The position numbers and the translations under genes are program-made. Below the pieces are notes generated by a model. It saw nothing but the letters and a program-made list of their open reading frames with translations. It made no database searches and was not told where the DNA came from. From Stenotrophomonas geniculata ATCC 19374 = JCM 13324 (GTDB lineage Bacteria > Pseudomonadota > Gammaproteobacteria > Xanthomonadales > Xanthomonadaceae), in the NCBI RefSeq assembly GCF_001431625.1, contig NZ_LLXT01000057.1, forward strand, positions 1 through 34,492: a stretch of DNA of 34,492 nucleotides, read 5' to 3'. Position 1 is the first letter of the stretch; each line of letters starts with the position of its first letter. Below are positions 15,137-22,590 of the stretch, piece after piece.

Positions 15137-16096
15137 ATGAAGCCAGACCCCGTGATTCGTGCCGGCACACGCGACGACCTGTCCTGCATCCGGGACCTTC
15201 TGCAGCAGGCGCAGTTACCCGTGGCCGATCTGGAAAGCAGCAAGGTCGTGTTTTTCGTCGCAGACCTCGACGGCGTCCCCGTGGGCGCCGTTGGATTGCA
15301 GGTTTTCGGCGCCTCGGCGCTGCTCCGCTCCCTGGTGGTGTCTGATGACCGACGCGGCACCGGCCTTGGGCGCGCATTGCTGGCAGCGGCCGAAGAGGTG
15401 GCCTGCCGTATGCAGGTCAGGGAACTGGTGCTGCTGACAACATCGGCAGGCACGTGGTTCGCGCGGCACGGCTATGCCGGATGTGATCGCGCGCAGATAG
15501 CGGAGGCGATCCGCAGCTCTGCCGAGTTCACTCGTCTTTGCCCGGCCAGCGCGCTTTGCATGTCCAAGCCACTCACTGACCATGGAAGCCACATGACCCG
15601 CAAGGTCCTCTTCCTCTGTACCGGCAACAGCGCCCGCAGCGTGCTTGCTGAAGCCACCCTGCGCGCCTGGGGCGGCGATCGCTTCAGCGCATTCAGTGCG
15701 GGCAGCCAGCCCACTGGCCAGATCAACCCCTTCGCGCTGGCCCAGTTGCAGGCCGAAGGAATGCCCATTGAAGGGCTGCACAGCAAATCGTGGGATGAGT
15801 TCGTGGACGCGGCCCCGATGGACCTGGTCATCACCGTATGCGATTCGGCGGCCGCCGAAGCTTGCCCAGTGGTGTTCGGTGACTTCATCCGCAGCCACTG
15901 GGGTCTGCCCGATCCGGCGGCCGTCGCGGGTAGCGATGCCGACAAGGCCGCAGCATTCGCGCAGGCCCATGCCATCGTGAAAGCGCGCCTGAGCGCATTG
16001 CTCGGCTTGCCCGAATCGTTGTGGTCCGACCGCGAGGCGTTGCAACACGCGCTGGACCGGATCGGCGAGCTGCTGCCGGCCGACGGCACGCAGTGA
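15137..16096 (+). CDS. ArsN-ArsC fusion: GNAT acetyltransferase plus thioredoxin-type arsenate reductase
   Basis: 319 aa in one uninterrupted frame. Residues 1 to about 147 are a GNAT acetyltransferase of the ArsN2 type: IRAGTRDDLSCIRDLL, LRSLVVSDDRRGTGLGRALL (acetyl-CoA loop) and the typical end CPASALCMSKPL. Residues 153-319 are a low-molecular-weight phosphatase-like arsenate reductase: VLFLCTGNSARS gives the CX5R loop (C161, R167), and ITVCDSAAAEACP gives the two relay Cys (C235, C243) used with thioredoxin. ArsC makes As(III) from As(V) for the ACR3 pump that follows; ArsN proteins acetylate amino groups of organoarsenicals. An internal ATG at 15593, with GGAAG 5 bases upstream, could also yield free ArsC. 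Confidence 0.92.
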   Translation: MKPDPVIRAGTRDDLSCIRDLLQQAQLPVADLESSKVVFFVADLDGVPVGAVGLQVFGASALLRSLVVSDDRRGTGLGRALLAAAEEVACRMQVRELVLLTTSAGTWFARHGYAGCDRAQIAEAIRSSAEFTRLCPASALCMSKPLTDHGSHMTRKVLFLCTGNSARSVLAEATLRAWGGDRFSAFSAGSQPTGQINPFALAQLQAEGMPIEGLHSKSWDEFVDAAPMDLVITVCDSAAAEACPVVFGDFIRSHWGLPDPAAVAGSDADKAAAFAQAHAIVKARLSALLGLPESLWSDREALQHALDRIGELLPADGTQ

Positions 16097-16109
16097 CGGT
16101 GCCACTGCC

Positions 16110-17141
16110 ATGAGCCTGTTCGAGCGACACCTGACGCTGTGGGTTGTGCTGTGCATCGCGGCTGGCACCCTGCTGGGCCACTTCCTGCCCGGCGCTTTTG
16201 CCGCGCTGGCATCCGCAGAGGTCGCCAAGGTCAACCTGCCGGTTGCGGTGCTGATCTGGCTGATGATCATCCCGATGCTGCTGAAGGTCGACTTCACTGC
16301 GATGCGCCAGTTGCAGCAGCACTGGAAGGGCATCGGCGTAACGCTGTTCATCAACTGGGCGGTGAAGCCATTCTCGATGGCACTGCTGGGCTGGCTGTTC
16401 CTTCGCCATGCCTTCGCCGACTGGTTGCCCGCAGCACAGATCGACAGCTACATCGCCGGGCTGATCCTGCTGGCGGCCGCGCCCTGCACCGCCATGGTGT
16501 TCGTGTGGAGCAACCTGTGCCGTGGCGATGCCAACTTCACCCTGAGCCAGGTGGCGTTGAACGACGCGATCATGGTGGTGGCCTACGCGCCGGTGGTTGC
16601 ACTGCTGCTGGGCCTGTCGGCGATCACCGTGCCGTGGGATACCCTGCTGCTGTCGGTGGGCCTCTACATCGCGGTGCCGGTGCTGGTGGCGGCGTTGCTG
16701 CGGCGCTGGATACTGATGCGTCGTGGCGAGGCGGCGTTGCAGCGGGTGCTTCGCCAGCTGGCGCCCGTCTCGCTGTGCGCGCTGCTGCTCACACTGGTCC
16801 TGCTGTTCGGCTTCCAGGGCCGACAGATCGTGGAGCAGCCGCTGGTGATCGCACTGATTGCAGTGCCGATCCTGATCCAGGTCTATTTCACTTCCGGCCT
16901 GGCCTACCTGCTCAATCGTCGCCTGGGCGTGGCGCATTGCGTGGCCGGCCCTTCGGCGTTGATTGGTGCCAGCAATTTCTTCGAACTCGCGGTAGCCACC
17001 GCGGTGGGACTGTTCGGCGTGCATTCGGGGGCTGCGCTGGCGACGGTGGTGGGTGTACTGATCGAGGTGCCGGTCATGTTGTCTGTGGTGCGGATCGTGA
17101 ACCGTACTCAAACCTGGTACGAGAGCCGCGAAGAGCACTGA
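16110..17141 (+). CDS. ACR3-family arsenite efflux permease
   Basis: 343 aa with ten hydrophobic segments, starting 13 bp after the ArsN-ArsC stop. ACR3 signatures are MIIPMLLKVDF in the second helix region, FINWAVKPFSMALLGWLF, AAPCTAMVFVWSNL (with the Cys needed for transport), LNDAIMVVAYAPVVALLLG, and PSALIGASNFFELAVATAVGLFG. It expels As(OH)3 or antimonite across the inner membrane using the proton gradient. It is the last gene of the arsR-arsNC-acr3 operon and is sometimes called arsB, though ACR3 is unrelated to the classical ArsB. Confidence 0.96.
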   Translation: MSLFERHLTLWVVLCIAAGTLLGHFLPGAFAALASAEVAKVNLPVAVLIWLMIIPMLLKVDFTAMRQLQQHWKGIGVTLFINWAVKPFSMALLGWLFLRHAFADWLPAAQIDSYIAGLILLAAAPCTAMVFVWSNLCRGDANFTLSQVALNDAIMVVAYAPVVALLLGLSAITVPWDTLLLSVGLYIAVPVLVAALLRRWILMRRGEAALQRVLRQLAPVSLCALLLTLVLLFGFQGRQIVEQPLVIALIAVPILIQVYFTSGLAYLLNRRLGVAHCVAGPSALIGASNFFELAVATAVGLFGVHSGAALATVVGVLIEVPVMLSVVRIVNRTQTWYESREEH

Positions 17142-17370
17142 CGCACCGGAGTGCGCCGAAGTCGATTTACGTTCTTCGCCCCGCACTGTCGTCATCGGCC
17201 TGGTGGAGTGCCCGTACGCCACGTCATCAACTTCGACCCATGTCGCATATTCCCCATGCCGCTACGGACGTTGCGGCGCCTGCGTCTGCGACGGCTTAAC
17301 AGCATGCAAAAATGCCAAAAGCGTCTTTGATCCAGCGTTGAATGCAACTCTTCTGATTGGCGTTGCGCAG
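17142..17370. other. Gene-free interval after the arsenic operon
   Basis: No convincing gene: the short open frames have no ribosome-binding site and no recognisable product. It is less GC-rich than its surroundings between about 17295 and 17365. I see no clear promoter or terminator. It runs into the structured element starting near 17371. Confidence 0.5.
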
Positions 17371-17612
17371 CGACGGCGGTACAGATGGTGGGCCGCCGGA
17401 AAATGGGTGGCCGGGCCTCGAAAACCCGTTAGATCACGAACGTTGTTTGCGCTTGCCAGCCGGCGTCACCCCGCGTGGCGCCGGCTGGCATTCCGTCTGC
17501 CGGCTATGGCGGGCGGAGCGTGGAGGCCTTGCGCCTGCCGGTCTTGTTCGTGATCTCCCGGTTTTCGAGCCACGTCTCCGCCCGCCACCTCTATGTGGCG
17601 GTTACCGTCTGT
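17371..17612 (+). other. Structured inverted-repeat element upstream of a small gene (leader RNA or repeat)
   Basis: Outer arms: CTCGAAAACC (17417-17426) with GGTTTTCGAG (17560-17569), and AGATCACGAAC (17431-17441) with GTTCGTGATCT (17546-17556), both perfect and separated by a small internal loop. Inside: a 12-bp perfect hairpin (17454-17465 with 17479-17490) and a 9-bp hairpin with two G-U pairs (17493-17501 with 17508-17516). Outside, CCGCCAC/GTGGCGG (17582-17601) forms a hairpin just before the ribosome-binding site of the next gene. The flanks (from about 17371 and to about 17612) show weaker mutual complementarity. G-U pairing suggests that the plus-strand RNA is the functional form. 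Confidence 0.65.
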
Positions 17613-17631
17613 CCTGCACGGAGCCCTTGCC

Positions 17632-18006
17632 ATGAGCACACCCGAATCCTCCCGCCTGCGCGCGCAGTACGTGCCCGCCAACGCGGACGCGCCCTCGGAA
17701 GCACTGCACCCGCACGATCCGCACGGTTTCATCGCCACGCTCGACCGCATCGGCAAGGGCGCGGCCGCCGACGGCCAGCCCTGGCCCGAACGTCATCAGA
17801 TGCCAGGGCGCCGCATGGCGCTGGCCGACGCGGACTGTGCGTTGGCCGGGCTGCGCGTGGCGCTGGAAATGCTGCTGGCTGCCGAGCGCGTACGCCAGAA
17901 CGGGCCCGAGGAGGAATACGTGGGCGACCGCGTGATGGAGGGCCTGATGATGGCCAGTCTGTCGCTGGCCGCACAGGTCAGCGCACGCATGCGGCCGGAA
18001 GGGTGA
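17632..18006 (+). CDS. Small helical protein of unknown function
   Basis: 124 aa from ATG 17632, with GGAG 9 bases upstream; an earlier in-frame ATG at 17593 lies inside the hairpin region. The N-terminal half is polar and probably flexible (YVPANADAPSEALHPHDPHG). The C-terminal half is two amphipathic helices: ALADADCALAGLRVALEMLLAAERV and VGDRVMEGLMMASLSLAAQVSARM. This two-helix end recalls the small DUF3077/DUF6124 proteins of pseudomonads and the XAC0095-like proteins of Xanthomonas, but I cannot assign it with confidence. There is no signal peptide, membrane segment or catalytic motif. The striking feature is the structured leader directly upstream. Confidence 0.8.
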   Translation: MSTPESSRLRAQYVPANADAPSEALHPHDPHGFIATLDRIGKGAAADGQPWPERHQMPGRRMALADADCALAGLRVALEMLLAAERVRQNGPEEEYVGDRVMEGLMMASLSLAAQVSARMRPEG

Positions 18007-18024
18007 TACGGGGAACAACGCTCA

Positions 18025-18055
18025 CTGCAGCGCCGGGCACGGCCCGGCGCTGCAG
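18025..18055. repeat. 14-bp perfect hairpin between convergent genes
   Basis: CTGCAGCGCCGGGC / GCCCGGCGCTGCAG with a 3-base loop (ACG). It resembles the CCGGGC-type SMAG core but lacks the GTAG head. It may stop transcription of both convergent genes, although no T run is present. Confidence 0.75.
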
Positions 18056-18066
18056 AGCGCGCCACA

Positions 18067-18741
18067 TCACTCGCAGAGCACGCTGTCTTCCTTCAACGCG
18101 GCATCCTGCAGTGGCTGGCGCTGTTCGATCTGCGCACGCTGTTCCGCCGTCGGCTCGCCCAGCCACCACACACGGCAGCGCGCGGTAAGACGGCCGACCA
18201 GCTTCGACTGATCGGGCGAGTACAACATCGCCAACGCGGTGCCGGGGCAATCGTGGGCCTGGCAGGCGGTGTAGAACCACCACGGCTCGCCCTGCAGCAC
18301 CAGCAGCTCGCCAGGGCCACTGGGTCCGCTCAACAGGCGCTTGCGCAGCGACGGAATGTCCTTGTCGCTGGATTCGGCGTCCTGCGTGCCCTTCATCAGC
18401 GCATCGAACGCGGCCAGCACCTTCGGGTCCTTGCGGCCGCAGTCATCCACGGTGTTGCCGCCCACCAGAGTAAAGAAGTGGGTCGCCAGCGGATTGTCCG
18501 CGCAGGTCAGTTCGCCGCCAGCGCTCGGCTCTTCCGGCTCGCCTTCGTTGTCCCACACCGCAGGGTCCACGCCTTCTTCGATGGACGGTTCCTTCTCGAC
18601 CACGGTGGCCGTGGGGGCCGGTGCTTCGGTGGTCGGCGCTGGCGCCGCAGCAGGTGCAGTCCCGCCAGTCTTCTCCGGTGCCTGTCCGCAGGCTGCCAGC
18701 AGCGCGGCCATCATCGCCATCCCTGTGATTCGCATCTTCAT
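18067..18741 (-). CDS. Ivy-like lysozyme-inhibitor lipoprotein
   Basis: 224 aa from ATG 18741, with AAGGA 7 bases upstream. The lipobox is LLAAC (Cys18), followed by an Ala/Pro/Thr linker to about residue 48 and an acidic stretch to about 75. The C-terminal domain (about 130-205) contains PSLRKRLLSG, LVLQGEPWWFYTACQAHDC (C160 to C165), AMLYSPDQSKLVG, and VWWLGEPTAEQ. CQAHDC corresponds to the CKPHDC loop by which Ivy proteins plug the active site of c-type lysozyme, and the surrounding strand order also fits Ivy. It would sit in the outer membrane facing the periplasm and guard peptidoglycan. The long N-terminal extension is unlike E. coli Ivy. Confidence 0.78.
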   Translation of the reverse strand: MKMRITGMAMMAALLAACGQAPEKTGGTAPAAAPAPTTEAPAPTATVVEKEPSIEEGVDPAVWDNEGEPEEPSAGGELTCADNPLATHFFTLVGGNTVDDCGRKDPKVLAAFDALMKGTQDAESSDKDIPSLRKRLLSGPSGPGELLVLQGEPWWFYTACQAHDCPGTALAMLYSPDQSKLVGRLTARCRVWWLGEPTAEQRAQIEQRQPLQDAALKEDSVLCE

Positions 18742-18855
18742 TCCGTGTCCTTGTCTGATCTGCGCTGCATCCGCCGAATCGGCGGCCGCGTGATTCTAAC
18801 CAGCACCGCGCTAGGATGCGTTCGCAGCTTCCCGTCATCGCCTGGAGCCGGACGC

Positions 18856-19329
18856 ATGCGCCGTAGACCACTCGCCATGATCTTCTGCAGTGCCCTGCTG
18901 CTGGCAACGCCGGCAATTGCCCACGATGCAGAAGGCACGACGTCTGCGCGCCTGCCCGATACCCCCCTGCCCGCACTGCTGGATCGCGTATTGCGCGACT
19001 ACGAGCAGGCGTGGCGCACCGGTGATGCCAAGGCACTGGCTGCACTGTTCGCCGAAGATGGCTTTGTGCTGCAGAGCAACCAGCCGCCGGTGCGCGGCCG
19101 CAGCGCGATCGAGGCCGCGTATTCCGGCCAGGGCAGCAGTCCGTTGCGGCTGCGTGCGTTGGCGTATGCGGTGGAGGGGAACACGGGCTACATCATCGGT
19201 GCGTACAGCTACGGCAACAACGTGGGAGATACCGGCAAGTTCACGCTGACGCTGAAGCGTGAGGGGGATGGGCCGTGGGTGATCTTCTCGGACATGGACA
19301 ACAGCAACGCGCGGCCGCGCGCGCGGTGA
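18856..19329 (+). CDS. Exported NTF2-like (SnoaL/DUF4440-type) protein
   Basis: 157 aa from ATG 18856, with GGAG 8 bases upstream. It has a signal peptide (ending ATPAIA) and then an NTF2-fold domain: LLDRVLRDYEQAWRTGDAKALAALFAEDGFVLQSN, then RGRSAIEAAY, and the strand pair GKFTLTLKREGDGPWVIFSDMDN. The opening pattern of an amphipathic helix, W..GD, L..LF..DG is the DUF4440/SnoaL-like hallmark. Such proteins are small pocketed dimers with varied enzymatic or binding roles, and no specific ligand can be inferred. It is divergent from the Ivy-like gene (114 bp gap). Confidence 0.85.
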   Translation: MRRRPLAMIFCSALLLATPAIAHDAEGTTSARLPDTPLPALLDRVLRDYEQAWRTGDAKALAALFAEDGFVLQSNQPPVRGRSAIEAAYSGQGSSPLRLRALAYAVEGNTGYIIGAYSYGNNVGDTGKFTLTLKREGDGPWVIFSDMDNSNARPRAR

Positions 19330-19334
19330 TGAAT

Positions 19335-19426
19335 GCCGCCGGGCATGGCCCGGCGCTACCGGGCACCAACCAAGGTTGGCAGCTACCAGAAGCGGGTTCC
19401 GTCCTAGATCCACGCTATGCGTGGAT
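19335..19426. repeat. SMAG-type repeat cluster
   Basis: Three reverse-oriented units: GCCGGGCATGGCCCGGC ending in CTAC (19335-19359); CCAACCAAGGTTGGC ending in CTAC (to 19386); and ATCCACGC/GCGTGGAT (19408-19426) with a degenerate CTAG head. They lie directly after a stop codon. Confidence 0.85.
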
Positions 19427-19439
19427 GGGGCGCGCACAG

Positions 19440-19466
19440 AAAACCCCGGCGCGTGGCCGGGGTTTT
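19440..19466 (-). terminator. Bidirectional Rho-independent terminator after gpsA
   Basis: AAAACCCCGGC / GCCGGGGTTTT, an 11-bp stem with a 5-base loop and a U run in both directions. It lies 5 bp beyond the gpsA stop codon. Confidence 0.85.
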
Positions 19467-19470
19467 CGAT

Positions 19471-20496
19471 TCACTTGAACAGCGTGTCCGGGTATTCCGG
19501 TTTCTGTTCCCGCGCCAGCAGTGCGCGCAGGCCTTCTTCCGGCGTCTGCTCGCCGTGCAGCACGGCGCGCACGCGGTCGGAAATCGGCAGGTCGATGCCA
19601 TGGCGGCGTGCCTGTCGCATCACTTCGTCGGCGGTCTGCACCGACTCGACCACCTGGCCGATTTCCCGCACGGCATCCTGCAGCGTCTGGCCACGGCCCA
19701 GGGCCAGGCCCAGGCGGCGGTTGCGCGACAGGTCGCCGGTGCAGGTCAGTACCAGATCGCCCAGGCCCGCCAGGCCCATCAGCGTTTCCGGCTTGGCGCC
19801 GATGGCAGCGGCCAGGCGCAGCATCTCGTTGAGGCCACGCGTGATCAGGCCGGCACGGGCGTTCAGGCCCAGCTGCATGCCATCGGCCACGCCGGTGGCA
19901 ACGGCCAGCACGTTCTTCATCGCACCGCCTAGCTCGGCACCGACCATGTCGTCGCCGGTGTAGGCGCGGAACGCTGGGCCATGCATCGCTTCGGCCACCG
20001 TCTGCGCGAACTCGGGCACGTCGCCGTGCACGGTGATCGCGGTCGGCAGGCCCTGGGTCACTTCCTTGGCGAACGACGGGCCGGTGACCACGGCCAGCGG
20101 CACGTCCTCACCCAGCACTTCGCGCGCTACTTCATGCAGGAAGCGGCCCGAACCGGGCTCGAAGCCCTTGGTGGCCCAGGCCACGCCGGCACCGGCCGGG
20201 CGCAGCGGCGCCAGCGCACGCACGGTTTCACCGAAGGCGTGCGACGGGGTCACCACCAGGATCCAGGCCGCGCCCTCCACCGCCGACGCCAGGTCGGTGG
20301 TGGCACGCAGGCTGTCCGGCAACGGGATGCCCGGCAGGTAACGCGGGTTCTCGTGGCGCTGGTCGATGGCTTCGACCACGGCAGCGTCGCGCCCCCACAG
20401 CACGGTCGGGTGACCGTGCCGTGCGAGCAGGCTGGCCAGCGCGGTTCCCCAGGAACCGGCGCCAAGCACGGCGATCTTGTCAGCGGGAGTGCTCAT
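19471..20496 (-). CDS. gpsA: NAD(P)-dependent glycerol-3-phosphate dehydrogenase
   Basis: 341 aa, the usual family length. The Rossmann motif is [22 protein letters not shown], with the catalytic Lys in [15 protein letters not shown]. Other family blocks are [25 protein letters not shown], and [27 protein letters not shown]. It reduces dihydroxyacetone phosphate to sn-glycerol-3-phosphate in the cytoplasm for phospholipid synthesis. It follows secB by 20 bp, the same secB-gpsA linkage found in enterobacteria, so the two are cotranscribed. Confidence 0.97.
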   Translation of the reverse strand: MSTPADKIAVLGAGSWGTALASLLARHGHPTVLWGRDAAVVEAIDQRHENPRYLPGIPLPDSLRATTDLASAVEGAAWILVVTPSHAFGETVRALAPLRPAGAGVAWATKGFEPGSGRFLHEVAREVLGEDVPLAVVTGPSFAKEVTQGLPTAITVHGDVPEFAQTVAEAMHGPAFRAYTGDDMVGAELGGAMKNVLAVATGVADGMQLGLNARAGLITRGLNEMLRLAAAIGAKPETLMGLAGLGDLVLTCTGDLSRNRRLGLALGRGQTLQDAVREIGQVVESVQTADEVMRQARRHGIDLPISDRVRAVLHGEQTPEEGLRALLAREQKPEYPDTLFK

Positions 20497-20516
20497 CCGT
20501 GACGTCGCGGCAGGAA

Positions 20517-21035
20517 TCAGGCGTTGCCAGCCGGCTCGGAGTCAGCCAGCGACGGTGCGTCGCCCTGCTCCTGGCGCTGGCGCAGGGTTTCTGCGTACAG
20601 GCCTTCGAAGTTGATCGGCTGCAGGAAGAACGGCGGGAAGCCGCCGGCCTGGATCAGGTCGCTGACCAGCTGGCGCACGTACGGGAACAGGATGTTCGGG
20701 CACTGGGTGCCGAGCAGCACGTCGATCGACTGCGGGTCCAGGCCGACCAGGCCGAACACGCCGGCCTGCTTCACTTCGGCCACGTAGGCGGTGCGCTCAC
20801 CGGCCTGGCAGGTCAGGGTCACGGCCAGCACGACTTCGAAGGCGTTCTCACCCAGGCGCTGCACCTGCTGGTTCAGGTTCAGCTGCAGCTCCGGCTGCAC
20901 CTGGTCATTGAAGATGGTCGGAGCGTTCGGCGACTCGAAGGAGACGTCCTTGACGTAGATCTTCTCGACGGTGAAAGCGGGGCCGGTGGCGGCATCGACC
21001 GGCGCAGCGGCGCCGTTGGTGATCTCTTCGGACAT
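20517..21035 (-). CDS. secB: SecB protein-export chaperone
   Basis: 172 aa from ATG 21035, where the SecB homology begins (MSEEITNGA). Conserved blocks are [51 protein letters not shown], and [36 protein letters not shown]. It forms a cytoplasmic tetramer that keeps preproteins unfolded and hands them to SecA. The C-terminus is Glu/Asp/Pro-rich and lacks the Cys/His zinc tail. It is operonic with gpsA downstream and with a rhodanese gene upstream (99 bp gap). Confidence 0.97.
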   Translation of the reverse strand: MSEEITNGAAAPVDAATGPAFTVEKIYVKDVSFESPNAPTIFNDQVQPELQLNLNQQVQRLGENAFEVVLAVTLTCQAGERTAYVAEVKQAGVFGLVGLDPQSIDVLLGTQCPNILFPYVRQLVSDLIQAGGFPPFFLQPINFEGLYAETLRQRQEQGDAPSLADSEPAGNA

Positions 21036-21134
21036 TTCCAGTAACTCCAATGAATGCAATGAAAACGATGGTCGAATTACTGCGATGGGGGCGGCATCAG
21101 GCCCATACAAGGCCGGATCCGCCACCTGCGGCAA

Positions 21135-21572
21135 TCAGTTGCGGCCCTTGACCAGCGGCAGCTCGGCCTGCTGCCAGGCGGGAATGCCGCCGTCGAGCAC
21201 GTAGACCTTCTCGAAACCGGCCTTCTTCAGCGCCTTGGCGGCGGTTTCCGAAGCGTTGCCGCTGCGGCACACCAGCACCACCGGCGACTGCTTGGCGTTG
21301 GCCACCAGCTTGTTGTCCGGGCCGAAGGCACTGGCCTGGGCGTTGCGGCTGCCGGCAATGTGGCCCTTCTCGAAGTCACCGCTGGCCGACAGGTCGACCA
21401 CCACCGTGCCGCCCGCGTTCATCAGCTGGGTCAGTTCGGCGGGCTTGATGCCCTTGAAGCCCCGGAACAGGCGGCGGATCTCGGTGACGATGATGGCCAC
21501 GGTCAGGCCGACCAGGGCCGCGGACAGCATCGGGTTTCGGCCTGCAAAGGCCAGCAACTCTTCGTAATTCAC
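21135..21572 (-). CDS. Membrane-anchored rhodanese-domain protein (YibN-like)
   Basis: 145 aa. One N-terminal transmembrane segment (about 15-32, LSAALVGLTVAIIVTEI) is followed by a rhodanese domain: ELTQLMNAGGTVVVDLS, GHIAGSRNA, and the active-site loop LVCRSGNASETA (C102). The domain ends DGGIPAWQQAELPLVKGRN. Rhodanese domains carry sulfane sulfur. In enterobacteria the gene order is yibN-grxC-secB-gpsA; here glutaredoxin is missing from between this gene and secB. The precise role is unknown. Confidence 0.9.
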   Translation of the reverse strand: MNYEELLAFAGRNPMLSAALVGLTVAIIVTEIRRLFRGFKGIKPAELTQLMNAGGTVVVDLSASGDFEKGHIAGSRNAQASAFGPDNKLVANAKQSPVVLVCRSGNASETAAKALKKAGFEKVYVLDGGIPAWQQAELPLVKGRN

Positions 21573-21629
21573 TCAGGTCACGGGTCGATTAAGCGGGCGC
21601 CGATTGTCGCACAAGCCGGACGCGGCCCG

Positions 21630-22055
21630 TCACTGCCCCTTCCACAGGTCCGGCAGGCCGGCCGTCTGCCACCAGCGCTTGGCCTCGGCATCCCAGCGCC
21701 AGCGCTCGACCACCACCACGGTGCGTTCGGCCTGGGTGTTCTGGTTGATCACCCCGATTTCGACCCGGCGCTCGACCAGGCCACCGTCCAGCGAGGCGCT
21801 GCTGCGCTCGCGGTAGGACGACACGCGCAGCTGCGCGTAGCGGTTGAGCTCGAACTCGGTGGGCGGCTTTTCCTTGCGCAGCTTGGGGTCCAGATAGCCG
21901 ATCGCATCGTCCATGCTGCCCCAGCGGATGGTGGCGCCGTAGGCGATCTGGGTCTCTTCCAGCAGCTTGCGCTGCTTGCGGCTGAGGTCGTCGGCCGAAG
22001 CCACGGCGCTGACCAGCAGCAGGGAACACATCAGGAACTGGATGAGGCGGCGCAT
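21630..22055 (-). CDS. Exported hypothetical protein
   Basis: 141 aa, starting at ATG 22055 with GGGGA 8 bases upstream. It has a signal peptide (MRRLIQFLMCSLLLVSAVASA), then a helical region (LSRKQRKLLEETQIAYGATIRWGSMDDAIGYLDP) and a beta-rich half with RVEIGVINQNTQAERTVVVVERWRWDAEAKRWWQT. The pattern, a helix that buries Y/W residues followed by antiparallel strands, hints at an NTF2/cystatin-like fold. No family could be named. It lies between the rhodanese gene and a thioesterase gene on the same strand. Confidence 0.8.
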   Translation of the reverse strand: MRRLIQFLMCSLLLVSAVASADDLSRKQRKLLEETQIAYGATIRWGSMDDAIGYLDPKLRKEKPPTEFELNRYAQLRVSSYRERSSASLDGGLVERRVEIGVINQNTQAERTVVVVERWRWDAEAKRWWQTAGLPDLWKGQ

Positions 22056-22087
22056 CGGTAGTTTCCCCAGAACGTCAGCCTGCCATC

Positions 22088-22555
22088 CTACCCTTTGGCG
22101 AAGGCAACGAAGCGACCGCTGAACTCGGCGGCAGGCTTGCCATCGGCACCGGGCTGGGTGGCGATGATGCTGATGCGGGCCTTGCGGCGCTGCCGGAAGG
22201 TGTTCAGGAAAGCATCCCAGCCGGTAACCTCGGCCGCTTCGGCATGGGCGTGCAGGTCTTCGTAGACCGGCGCCAGGTAGCGCAGGTTGCTGTCGGCCAC
22301 GTAGACCTCGGCATCGTGGCCGGCCAGGCGCAGGCGCAGGCTGACCAGCGCCCAGCCAGACAGGGTCAGCACCGAGGCCAGGCTGCCACCGAAGGCGTTG
22401 CCCTTGTCGTTGACGTTGGCGGCCAGCGGCGCGGTGATGCGCAGCACGCCATCGGCATAGCCGTCGAGCTGGATCTGCATGGCGCGGACCGCCGGCATGC
22501 AGTCCAGCACGTCCTGCAGGGCGGCCAGCGAGGAAGTCAGAGCATCAACGGACAT
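22088..22555 (-). CDS. Hotdog-fold thioesterase, YiiD C-terminal type
   Basis: 155 aa from ATG 22555; an upstream in-frame ATG at 22600 would overlap the divergent hemD start. The hotdog core is seen as LRITAPLAANVNDKGNAFGGSLASVLTLSGWALVSLRL, with the N..GTAFGGS-like turn of YiiD_C putative thioesterases, followed by YVADSNLRYLAPV and strands ending AEFSGRFVAFAKG. Such proteins hydrolyse acyl-CoA or acyl-ACP thioesters in the cytoplasm. The substrate is unknown. It is divergent from hemD with a 35-bp gap. Confidence 0.87.
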   Translation of the reverse strand: MSVDALTSSLAALQDVLDCMPAVRAMQIQLDGYADGVLRITAPLAANVNDKGNAFGGSLASVLTLSGWALVSLRLRLAGHDAEVYVADSNLRYLAPVYEDLHAHAEAAEVTGWDAFLNTFRQRRKARISIIATQPGADGKPAAEFSGRFVAFAKG

Positions 22556-22590
22556 CGGAGCAGAGACCACGACAACGAAGGGCCCGCATA

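Noticed and set aside
17428..17434. GTTAGAT resembles the GTTRRRY core of an integron attC site, with GCTTAAC at 17294-17300 as a possible partner.
   Set aside because: The two cores are not complementary as attC ends should be, no L boxes are evident, there is no integrase and no cassette array, and GTTAGAT falls in the element's outer arm.
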